Below are positions 1 to 7,041 of a stretch of 37,134 nucleotides of DNA, piece after piece. Under the pieces are notes generated by a model, which worked only from the letters and a program-made list of their open reading frames with translations, searched no databases and had not been told where the DNA came from. Origin of the DNA: Candidatus Omnitrophota bacterium (GTDB taxonomy: Bacteria; Hinthialibacterota; Hinthialibacteria; Hinthialibacterales; Hinthialibacteraceae); the NCBI GenBank assembly GCA_016934335.1, contig JAFGTC010000171.1, positions 1-37,134 on the forward strand, given 5' to 3'. Within the stretch, counting starts at the first letter, position 1. Each line of letters opens with the position of its first letter. Position numbers and translations under genes: made by a program.

Positions 1-1
1 C

Positions 2-652
2 TGGTATGGAGACTCGACCTGGCGCGGCGACGGGGACATGGGATTTCACGGCCCCGGCCCCAAACGCGAACAATGGATAACTTACCGGGATATGACTACC
101 TACAAAAATGTCGTTCGCCCGGCGCCTTTCTACCCGCTGAATTCCTTAATGAATCAAGGAATTGCCAAAGCGCATTATGGCGCCGCCAAGGAAGCGGGAA
201 ACACTCCCGTCGAGCTTCGGAATGAAATTCGATCGTTTTTCGCCTGCGGAACGTGCCTCCAGGAATTGTATATTTCCCCGGACATGATGACGCAGGAAAA
301 TTGGGACGACCTTGCCGAAGGCGCCGCATGGTCTCAGGCGAACGCAGACGTTTTGGTGGATGCGCACTGGATCGGCGGCGATCCCGGCAGGGGCGAAGCA
401 TATGGTTGGGCTTCCTGGTCGAAGCGCAAAGGGATTCTGGGCCTGCGCAATCCCGCCGCCGAATCGGCGTCGATCGCCTTGGATATAGGAAAAGCATTTG
501 AACTTCCCGCGGACGCGCCGCCGAACTATCGCCTGCAAAGCCCCTGGAAATCCGACGCCGGAGCGCCCGCCGTCCATGTCAAATCGGGAGAATCAGTGAC
601 GTTCCAGTTGAAGCCTTTCGAAGTGCAAGTATACGATGCGTGGATCGAATAG
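2..652 (+). CDS. Alpha-galactosidase-like glycosidase, C-terminal part (5' end outside window)
   Basis: The reading frame is open to the first bases, so this is the last 216 residues of a longer protein. The visible ATG at 38 is internal: in-frame residues WYGDSTWRGDGD precede it. Segments such as RDMTTYKNVV, PLNSLMNQGI, SLQELYISPDMM and ADVLVDAHWIGGDPG, then YGWASWSKRKGILGLRNP and a final beta-rich stretch ending VQVYDA, match what I recall of a planctomycete-type family annotated as alpha-galactosidase or, misleadingly, enterotoxin. In that layout a TIM barrel is followed by a C-terminal beta-sandwich. The catalytic residues would lie mainly in the missing part, so activity cannot be judged. 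It converges on the URO-D-like gene, with a long hairpin over the stop codon. The glycosidase assignment is by resemblance only. Confidence 0.7.
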   Translation, partial: WYGDSTWRGDGDMGFHGPGPKREQWITYRDMTTYKNVVRPAPFYPLNSLMNQGIAKAHYGAAKEAGNTPVELRNEIRSFFACGTCLQELYISPDMMTQENWDDLAEGAAWSQANADVLVDAHWIGGDPGRGEAYGWASWSKRKGILGLRNPAAESASIALDIGKAFELPADAPPNYRLQSPWKSDAGAPAVHVKSGESVTFQLKPFEVQVYDAWIE

Positions 653-669
653 CATGATTCGATCCGCGC
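638..669. terminator. Long hairpin over the stop codon, between convergent genes
   Basis: Arms 638-650 and 657-669 pair over 13 bp with one G-T wobble, around a 6-nt loop. The left arm contains the last codons of the glycosidase and the TAG stop. There is no clear T-run on the plus strand. It lies 18 bp from the stop of the opposing gene, so it may work as a bidirectional terminator or mRNA 3'-end stabiliser. Confidence 0.5.
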
Positions 670-687
670 ATCTTCAATTTATGAGTC

Positions 688-1794
688 TCAATAACGGCCG
701 TATTTCAGAGCGGCATCGATGAAACAATAATAGTTTTGTTCTGTTTTTTCCCATAACGGCGCATTGATGGGCGATGCGGACGGCATGATGACATAACCGC
801 CCCCTTCGGCGGCCGCTTCCATGGACCATTTGACATACTCTTCAATCTGCGCCTCGCTCCAGTATTCCAGATGCGAGAGTTCTATGTTGCCAAACAGAAC
901 AAGTTGATTTCCATATCGTTTTTTCACGTCGGCAAGATCGACGTCTCCCTGGGGGGGAGGTTCGAGAGGATCGACGGCGTCCGCTCCCATCTCGATAAAA
1001 AGATCGAGGAGGCGGTTGACGCGCCCATGAGAATGCAATCTGACATAACCGCCGTATTCGTGAATTAAATCGATGATGGGCTTGTCATAGACCGATACGA
1101 GCTCCCGGAAAACCTCGGGCGGGAAATACGGCGGCGTGATATATTCCGGGCCGTAGATTCTCCATAACGGCCCCGCTCCCTTTTCGAGTTTGCAGCGAAT
1201 TTCTATCAGCAGCCGCTCCAGCGCGATGTCCATATATTTTTTAACGGCGTCTCGATGTTTCCATGCAAGCACGAGAAAATTTTCCATCCCGAACGCATAC
1301 GCCATCGCGCACACCGGATCCATCGTATCGCACAACATGACGCCGCGGTCGCCCAGGCGCATCTGCGCCTGTTCGAATCCGCTCATATCCACGCCTCCGC
1401 ATTCCCAAGGCAGCGAATAATAAGCCTCCGAATCATCGAGATCTTTCAACAAGGGCTCGATCGTCCATGTCGTATGCAAATCATCGTCCCGCCGAACCGT
1501 CCGGATTAAATCGCGCTTGGGAGTGTGGAGAATATACCGTTCATGCAGAGTCTGTCCCTCGCGCCGGCGGATCGTCTCCTCATTCCAACTGTGCAGGTTG
1601 GCCGCCGGCTCTTCCCACATGTAAAGAACGTCGGTCTTTTCAGCGATGTAATTCAACAAATTCCGGTAGCTGCTTTGCTTCTCATACCATGGATCCGCGC
1701 CGAACGGCGCCAGTTCGTAGGTCGAAACCGGAACCCGATCCACCGGTTTTCTTTTTAGAGTATTCAACAACCGTTCTTTCGGAGTCATTTCCAT
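688..1794 (-). CDS. Uroporphyrinogen decarboxylase (URO-D) superfamily protein, methyltransferase-like
   Basis: 368 residues, the usual size for the URO-D/MtaA/CmuA fold, with no signal peptide, so cytoplasmic. It opens with the family signature MTPKERLLNTLKRKPVDRVPV (residues 3-23, broken here by no gaps). Other typical stretches are GPEYITPPYFPPEVF (215-229), LHSHGRVNRLLD (253-264), DAVDPLEPPPQGDVDL and GGGYVIMPSASPI near the C-terminus. True uroporphyrinogen decarboxylases have a different N-terminus. This form belongs to the divergent group that includes corrinoid-dependent methyltransferases. The HSH at 254-256 sits where zinc-dependent members carry HxC, but the cysteine is absent. No cognate corrinoid protein lies nearby. 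The carbohydrate-gene context suggests processing of a methylated compound, which is inference. The start could also be the ATG at 1788; neither has a clear ribosome binding site. Confidence 0.8.
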   Translation of the reverse strand: MEMTPKERLLNTLKRKPVDRVPVSTYELAPFGADPWYEKQSSYRNLLNYIAEKTDVLYMWEEPAANLHSWNEETIRRREGQTLHERYILHTPKRDLIRTVRRDDDLHTTWTIEPLLKDLDDSEAYYSLPWECGGVDMSGFEQAQMRLGDRGVMLCDTMDPVCAMAYAFGMENFLVLAWKHRDAVKKYMDIALERLLIEIRCKLEKGAGPLWRIYGPEYITPPYFPPEVFRELVSVYDKPIIDLIHEYGGYVRLHSHGRVNRLLDLFIEMGADAVDPLEPPPQGDVDLADVKKRYGNQLVLFGNIELSHLEYWSEAQIEEYVKWSMEAAAEGGGYVIMPSASPINAPLWEKTEQNYYCFIDAALKYGRY

Positions 1795-1925
1795 TGAATC
1801 GTCATTTCAGCATTCGCGAAAAAAATGGAGCCTCGCAGAAGCGATCGCACTGCTGATGCGCCATAATCTAGTTGCCATTAGGAGAAACTCCGGATGGATT
1901 TTCCGAATTCCAGAATCGCTCGGCA

Positions 1926-3209
1926 TTACGCGATGACCCGCTTTTGTTCATGATCGTATCGAATCACGCGTTCGCCGTTAACGGCCATGACGCCCATCTG
2001 CATGGTTGTATTGACCGGCGCGCTCAAGGCGGCGTTGGAAAGCGGCTGTTTTCGCGTGCGGCAGCAGTCCAAAAAGTCCGCCCAGAACTTCATCTGATCG
2101 ATGCCATGCTGAATCGGCTCGCGATGGATTTCTTTGGAATCGTCCGATTTCAAAACGCGGATGTCCTGGCCGCCGATCAACAGCGTTCCATCCCAACCGC
2201 GAATAATGGGCGTTTCGTTGCTGCCGTAAGTTGTAAAGGCGTTGGCTTGGGTGCCCGAACAGGTGACCGTGAATCGGTCGGGGTACTCGATGACAAGATT
2301 ACATGTATCCGGGATTTCACGTTCTTGCCGGTAAACCGGATCGGGCGCTTGATCGAGTGTGTAGCGGTGAATGCCTCCCAACCCGGCGACTTTGGTGGGA
2401 TAGCCTAAACCGAGCGTATAGGCGAGCGGATTATAAAAGTGAATATAATTGTCCGAGATCGGCCCTCCCGCCGTGTCGGCGTACATGCGCCAACGGAAAT
2501 ATCGGCTGACGCTGAATTCATGCCGCGGGCAATCCCCCTGAAAACGCTCCCAGTCTAAATCAGGGCCGGGATGGGCGTTGGGATCGTCGATCGACATGCC
2601 GCGCTCTCCCCAGTCGCCGAATCGGAAATAGCCGGTTTCGGCCATCACCGGTTTGCCGATCATCCCTTTTTGAATCAACTCTTTGGCCTGGGTATAGGCC
2701 GAGCAAGACATGCGCTGGCAGCCCACCTGCACAAGGCCGCCGCTCTGTTTCGCCGCTTCGGCCACTTTTTCGGCTAAGCCCAGCTGCCGCCAGTGGGTAA
2801 GCGGCTTCTCGACATAGATGTCTTTCCCCGCTTTTAACGCATCGATGGTTTGATATCCGTGCCAATGCTCCGGCGTGGCGATGAGCACGACGTCAACGTC
2901 GCTTCGCTCGAGAAGTTCTTCATGCTTCATCGTGGAAAAGACGGCATGGGTGCGCTCGGCCGCTTGCTGCAGCCGGGGGCGGTAGGTGTCGCAGACGGCG
3001 GTGATGTCGAGAGCGTTCCCCTGCTCTCGGAGTTTGAGCAGCATCCCGATATGCGATCCGCCTCGGCCGCCGCATCCGATGACTCCAATCCGGAGGCGAT
3101 CATTCGCTCCTTGGGATCGCTTCGCCGTAATAGCGCTCATTCCCAAGGCGATGGAGGTTGATGAGAAGGTTTTGTGAAATTGCCTCCGATTCAGGTTCGA
3201 TGATTCCAT
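1926..3209 (-). CDS. Secreted Gfo/Idh/MocA-family oxidoreductase with Tat-like leader
   Basis: About 427 residues. The Tat-like leader NRRQFHKTFSSTSIALGMS precedes a Rossmann NAD(P)-binding start RIGVIGCGGRGGSHIG. The diagnostic GKDIYVEKPL motif, whose lysine is the usual catalytic residue, lies near residues 131-137. A C-terminal alpha/beta substrate domain follows. These enzymes oxidise or reduce sugars and cyclitols, and some act as NAD-recycling glycosidases. Exported forms are common in planctomycete-like bacteria and probably keep a bound cofactor. Three starts are possible: TTG at 3239, ATG at 3218 and ATG at 3209. I prefer 3209 because a GGAG lies 11 nt upstream, but the choice is not secure and all keep the twin arginine. 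A related protein is at 11597-12907. Confidence 0.85.
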   Translation of the reverse strand: MESSNLNRRQFHKTFSSTSIALGMSAITAKRSQGANDRLRIGVIGCGGRGGSHIGMLLKLREQGNALDITAVCDTYRPRLQQAAERTHAVFSTMKHEELLERSDVDVVLIATPEHWHGYQTIDALKAGKDIYVEKPLTHWRQLGLAEKVAEAAKQSGGLVQVGCQRMSCSAYTQAKELIQKGMIGKPVMAETGYFRFGDWGERGMSIDDPNAHPGPDLDWERFQGDCPRHEFSVSRYFRWRMYADTAGGPISDNYIHFYNPLAYTLGLGYPTKVAGLGGIHRYTLDQAPDPVYRQEREIPDTCNLVIEYPDRFTVTCSGTQANAFTTYGSNETPIIRGWDGTLLIGGQDIRVLKSDDSKEIHREPIQHGIDQMKFWADFLDCCRTRKQPLSNAALSAPVNTTMQMGVMAVNGERVIRYDHEQKRVIA

Positions 3210-3269
3210 TGATTTCATTTCTCCATTTTTCAAATTCAAGATCTCTCAACTAAATCCAAATCCCAATGG

Positions 3270-3881
3270 TTATGTTCCACTGGGAGCGTTGATTGCTTCC
3301 TCCGTAGCCCGCCCCGGCCCGTATAGATAAATGTTCCCCATGCTGACGACGCCGTTGCTTGACTGGTAGGAAATCAACCAATTCCATCGCGGCCCGCTGT
3401 TATTGGGGTGATAAAAGAGTTGATCCGGCCCCACCGAGCAAAGATACCACATATACTTGAATTCAGGATCGTAATTCTCCCACCAGGCGCTGCCCACTCC
3501 CCCGCATGTTTCCCGATCATGATAGATATAGTTATACGGGGGCGGGTAATTCGGCCCATGATTGGTTTCTTTGCCCTTGGTCATGAAGGGATCCCAGAGT
3601 ATCGCATTGCTGATGTACGCCACCGGCGAAGTCAACTTTTTGAGGCCGTATTTCCCCAAATCATTAACGCTGCTCGGCGGCATAAAGGGAGGATACTGGT
3701 TGTGATCCAGTTGATACATATCCAGCGCGGCGCCGATTGCGGCTATATCGCCCTGCACGCGCGCGACCAGCGCGCGGGTGCGGGCGTTCAGAAAATTGGG
3801 AACGGCGATCGCCGCCAAAATGCCGATAATGGCGACGACGATCAAAAGTTCGATTAAAGTGAAAGCCCGATTTTTCATCAT
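3270..3881 (-). CDS. GspG-like type II secretion/type IV pilin-family pseudopilin
   Basis: 203 residues. The type IV prepilin signature is clear: short basic leader MMKNRA, then FTLIELLIVVAIIGILAAIA, with Glu at mature position +5. The helix continues through VPNFLNARTRALVARVQGDI and a DMYQLDHNQYPP segment typical of GspG-like pseudopilins. The residue before the predicted prepilin-peptidase cut is Ala instead of the usual Gly. The C-terminal domain is rich in Trp, Tyr and Gly and unlike calcium-binding GspG. No other secretion or pilus gene is nearby. Such stand-alone pilin-like genes are numerous in Hydrogenedentes, Sumerlaeota and Lentisphaerae genomes and have no known role. ATG 3878 is an equivalent start. 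Confidence 0.9.
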   Translation of the reverse strand: MMKNRAFTLIELLIVVAIIGILAAIAVPNFLNARTRALVARVQGDIAAIGAALDMYQLDHNQYPPFMPPSSVNDLGKYGLKKLTSPVAYISNAILWDPFMTKGKETNHGPNYPPPYNYIYHDRETCGGVGSAWWENYDPEFKYMWYLCSVGPDQLFYHPNNSGPRWNWLISYQSSNGVVSMGNIYLYGPGRATEEAINAPSGT

Positions 3882-4012
3882 GAATCATTATGCCCCAAAA
3901 ACGAATGGAGTGTCGAGGTTATAAAGATGTTGCCGGGAGAAATTCCGGCCTGACCTGGATGGTTTATGAAGAACGCCAAACCGGAGTTCGGGAATACGGA
4001 AGCAATGATGAA

Positions 4013-5260
4013 TCACCAGGAATTTTCAAGCCATGACTCGGGAAGAAAGAGAATACAGACGTCGGGATTCCCATATCGGTTCGAGGCAAAAACAAGTTTG
4101 GAACTGGAGGGACTCCAGCCCACATGAGGATGCGCACCCCGCCCGTACGTGCGATGATCTTGAGTGAGGATGCGATGCCTTGACGTTTTTGCGCTGAACA
4201 GGGTGATGATTCCATGCCAGTTGTCAGCGGCGGCGAAACGGCCATCCGGCGAACCGGCGGCGTGCCAATAATTGACCCGGGAGACTTGCTCAGGCGTCCC
4301 CCCCTCCCACCACGATCCGGGTCCGATGATATAGGTGCGATCCAGACGGGGATCGTATACTTTTACATGACTCTGCTCGGCGGCGCCGTCATGATACTGC
4401 CCGGAGCAAAAGGTCATCTGATCGTTTACCCACCAGCATTCATGGGTGACTAACTCGCCTTCGATCTGCGGATAAATCGGCCATGGTTCGCGGTCGGTCA
4501 AGTCGGCCCAATGAATGCGCGCCCGCAGCTCGCCTTCCGATAAATTCGTCGCCCGGTCGCCTTGGGAGCCTTCATATCCGCGAGCAAAACTGATGAGCCC
4601 CGGCGTCTTCCAACTGCACTGAATATGGGATATGGGATAATCCACCGCCATGATTTCCCGGGATTCGCCGCTCGTCTTATCAATCCAAATCACTCGATTG
4701 GCATGAGGGCCGCGGCTGTTGAATCCCACGACAATCCCTTTGCCGCCGCAACTTTCGTTAATGCCCAGCATGGCGTCGCCGGCGTCTTGGGGAAATTCCG
4801 CTATGCAGCGTTCTTCGACGAAGATGCGCGTCGGGGAATGGGAGAAATCGATGTCAATGGACCATTCCCACACGTTTTTATCCCGCGCAAAATAGAGAGC
4901 GTTTTCGTGCATCCCGGCTGTAAATTGTTGAATGTGACTATCGCCTTCCTGCTGCAGCTGCACAATCTCCCCTGTTTTTTCCAGATAGCCGAAAACTTCT
5001 CTTCGGCCCGTCCGGTCGCTCCAAAAAAAGAGCATCGATTCATCCGGCAGCCAGGAGCGCTGGTGAAAATAAGCGTTAGCGTCATTCGCGTTGGATCGGG
5101 TAATGAAATGCAAAACCGCCCCATTGGATTCTTCCATTTGCACTCGCTCCGAAGGGAGAACTTGCGCCTCCCGGCGCTGATCGGCGCAAACATGGAGAAC
5201 GCATGTCAAGGCGAGCATGGCGAATAAAGAAAAACCTGTTAGCAGCATTCGCATCATCAT
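4013..5260 (-). CDS. Secreted oligogalacturonate-lyase-like (PL22-like) TolB-type beta-propeller
   Basis: 415 residues with a hydrophobic signal peptide (about residues 4-25, ending near VCA). It then has WD40/TolB-type blades such as SWLPDESMLFFWSDRTGRREVF (70-91, written here without a gap). The C-terminal half carries the spaced histidine segments of oligogalacturonate lyases: VTHECWW (H273), YWHAAGSPDGRFAAADNW (H333) and HPHVGWSPSSSKLVFASN (H377, H379). In PL22 enzymes His and Gln residues in such positions bind manganese and act in cleaving unsaturated digalacturonate. Known PL22 enzymes are often cytoplasmic, so the export signal is notable. A GAGGAG ribosome binding site lies just upstream of three consecutive ATGs, of which the second or third has the best spacing. 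It is the likely partner of the sulfatase immediately upstream on the same strand. Confidence 0.72.
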   Translation of the reverse strand: MMMRMLLTGFSLFAMLALTCVLHVCADQRREAQVLPSERVQMEESNGAVLHFITRSNANDANAYFHQRSWLPDESMLFFWSDRTGRREVFGYLEKTGEIVQLQQEGDSHIQQFTAGMHENALYFARDKNVWEWSIDIDFSHSPTRIFVEERCIAEFPQDAGDAMLGINESCGGKGIVVGFNSRGPHANRVIWIDKTSGESREIMAVDYPISHIQCSWKTPGLISFARGYEGSQGDRATNLSEGELRARIHWADLTDREPWPIYPQIEGELVTHECWWVNDQMTFCSGQYHDGAAEQSHVKVYDPRLDRTYIIGPGSWWEGGTPEQVSRVNYWHAAGSPDGRFAAADNWHGIITLFSAKTSRHRILTQDHRTYGRGAHPHVGWSPSSSKLVFASNRYGNPDVCILFLPESWLENSW

Positions 5261-5282
5261 GTCTCCTCGTTCAGGTGCGAAT

Positions 5283-5317
5283 GGTGGGCTACGCTTCGCT
5301 TTGAGCCCACCCTACCA
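5283..5317. repeat. REP-like palindromic repeat, copy 1
   Basis: A 35-bp hairpin-forming unit, GGTGGGCT at its left and AGCCCACC at its right, with a CGCTTCGCTTTG-type centre and a CTACCA tail. It is identical to the copy at 16870-16904. It lies between two minus-strand genes, the sulfatase and the PL22-like gene. The form resembles short REP sequences scattered through many bacterial genomes and mobilised by RAYT transposases; no RAYT gene is in this window. Confidence 0.8.
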
Positions 5318-5324
5318 AACTGGA

Positions 5325-6725
5325 TTATTTTTGATCGGGGTAGAATTTCTTTTTATGATCCTCGGCATAGCGCTGGAGTCTTTGAGCGACCTTGGGATAT
5401 TGATCGATGACGTTAATGGTTTCGAATGGATCGTTTCTCATATCGAACAGCGCGAGTTCCGTCTTGAGGTTTTCGTATTTCCCCGCCGCTCCGTCCAAGC
5501 CGGATTTCACCAGAGTCCTGTATGAATGAGGCAGGTGCAGTTTCCAATGCCCGTCGCCGCTGATGACGCCTTGAAAATTGCCGCCGATCGAGAATGGATA
5601 GTAGCGGTGAGGATTTTTGGCGCCCGGTTTTTTGGCGATGATATCCCAGACGTCTTTGCCGTCGATGGGATTGTCGGGAAGTTGGGCGCCGGCTAATTTA
5701 GCCAGCGTCGGAAGGATGTCGATGGTGCAGAAAGTCTGGGTTGATGAAGAACCCGCTTTGACTTTTCCGGGATATTTGACTATGCAGGCGCTGCGGACTC
5801 CGCCGTCGAAACTCGTTCCCTTCGCTTCCCGGAAGGGAGTGCTCCCCGCGTGATTGCCGTAGGAAATCCAGGGGCCGTTATCCGAAGAAAAGACGATCAT
5901 GGTGTTGTCTTCAAGCCCGTTATCCTGGAGCGCTTTGACAATTTGACCCACAGACCAATCGATTTCCATCATTACATCGCCGAACAGCCCCACTCCCGAT
6001 TTTCCCTTGAATTTATCGCTGCAGAATATGGGCACATGGGGCATGGAATGGGGAACATAGAGGAAGAACGGCTCATCTTTGCGGCGGTTGATAAAATCGA
6101 CGGCGTGTTCTGTATACCAGGTTGTCAGATGACATTGATGCTCCGGCGTGACCCGTTCGATGGTTACTTGGCCGTTTTCCCAAAAGCGCAGCGGCCATTT
6201 TCCCCAATAGTCCGGATTTTCCGGATGGAATTCCCACATATCGTTGGAGTACATCAAACCGCAGGATTCATCAAAGCCGCGAGCGGGCGGGCGAGTGTCG
6301 GGTTGATCGCCGATATGCCATTTTCCAAACACAGCCGTTTTATAGCCGGCGGATTGAAGCGCCTCGCCGATCGTGGCGAAGGCGGGATCCAGCCCGCGCG
6401 CTTCGGGACCGTGAGCGCCGAACACTTTGGTGCGTCCCGGATAGCAGCCGCTCAGCAGAGAGGCGCGTGATGCGGAGCATACCGCCTGGGTCACGTAGAA
6501 GTTATTGAAGCGGCAGCCGTCTTTGGCCAGTTGGTTGACGTTGGGCGTGTCGTAGACGGGCTTGCCGAAAGGTTTGAAATCAGCCCAGCCGGAATCGTCC
6601 AAATAAATCAAGACGAAGTTGGGCTTTTTCGAGGATTCGGAGCAAAAGCCGGAGGGGGATGCGGTCAACCCGGCGATGGCTGCGGCGGACGTTTTCAGGA
6701 AATTTCGGCGGGTACAGTTCATCAT
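5325..6725 (-). CDS. Secreted Cys-type sulfatase (formylglycine-dependent)
   Basis: 466 residues, normal for type I sulfatases. A Tat-like leader (CTRRNFLKTSAAAIAG) directs export. The nucleophile motif CSASRASLLSG begins at Cys83, which must be oxidised to formylglycine; it fits the C-x-A-x-R pattern used by aerobic FGE and anaerobic maturases. Metal and substrate residues are in place: YLDDSGW (D43, D44), GKWHIGD (K135, H137), HSMPH (H226), FSSDNG (D282, N283) and AKGTSFDGG (K302). It hydrolyses sulfate esters, most likely on a polysaccharide given the neighbours, but sequence alone does not give the linkage. GGAGAG lies about 9 nt before the ATG, fixing the start. No maturase gene is in the window. 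Confidence 0.93.
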   Translation of the reverse strand: MMNCTRRNFLKTSAAAIAGLTASPSGFCSESSKKPNFVLIYLDDSGWADFKPFGKPVYDTPNVNQLAKDGCRFNNFYVTQAVCSASRASLLSGCYPGRTKVFGAHGPEARGLDPAFATIGEALQSAGYKTAVFGKWHIGDQPDTRPPARGFDESCGLMYSNDMWEFHPENPDYWGKWPLRFWENGQVTIERVTPEHQCHLTTWYTEHAVDFINRRKDEPFFLYVPHSMPHVPIFCSDKFKGKSGVGLFGDVMMEIDWSVGQIVKALQDNGLEDNTMIVFSSDNGPWISYGNHAGSTPFREAKGTSFDGGVRSACIVKYPGKVKAGSSSTQTFCTIDILPTLAKLAGAQLPDNPIDGKDVWDIIAKKPGAKNPHRYYPFSIGGNFQGVISGDGHWKLHLPHSYRTLVKSGLDGAAGKYENLKTELALFDMRNDPFETINVIDQYPKVAQRLQRYAEDHKKKFYPDQK

Positions 6726-7041
6726 GATCTTTTTCTCTCCTATTTCAGGAAATCAATCCTCCGGACAAAATGTTTCCTCATTCTCTCAACGGAACAACCA
6801 TTGCGTCAAGATCATTGGGAAAATGCGTCACGCCAACCGTTGCGATCCATCGTTATCCCTTCCCAAATGTCGGAAGACTCGATGATCTTCAAATTTTAAC
6901 TCTCTTCAAACTATAAAATGCCCGGTTTTCTTGCCATAATTCAATCATGAATTTGAACGTATTGTTTCGCCGCTTTTTATTCCGGCCAATCAGGCCGTCA
7001 TTAAGTTTCAAGCGGCAGGGATCGATAAAGAGGGGAAAAAT
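6726..7041. promoter_or_regulatory. Divergent intergenic region with candidate promoter for the PQQ-fusion gene
   Basis: 316 bp separates the divergently read sulfatase and PQQ-fusion genes. On the plus strand TTGAAC (6953-6958), 17 bp, TTTATT (6976-6981) resembles a sigma-70 promoter, and a TATAAA sits at 6912-6917 without a good -35 partner. A ribosome binding site AGAGGGG precedes the ATG at 7042. Small reading frames here have no recognisable product. Confidence 0.3.

Noticed and set aside
4562..5227. 221-codon open frame on the plus strand
   Set aside because: Lies entirely opposite the PL22-like gene, which has a signal peptide, family motifs and ribosome binding site; the translation shows no domain.
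5850..6470. 206-codon open frame on the plus strand
   Set aside because: Opposite the sulfatase core, whose catalytic motifs are intact; a shadow of a GC-rich codon pattern.
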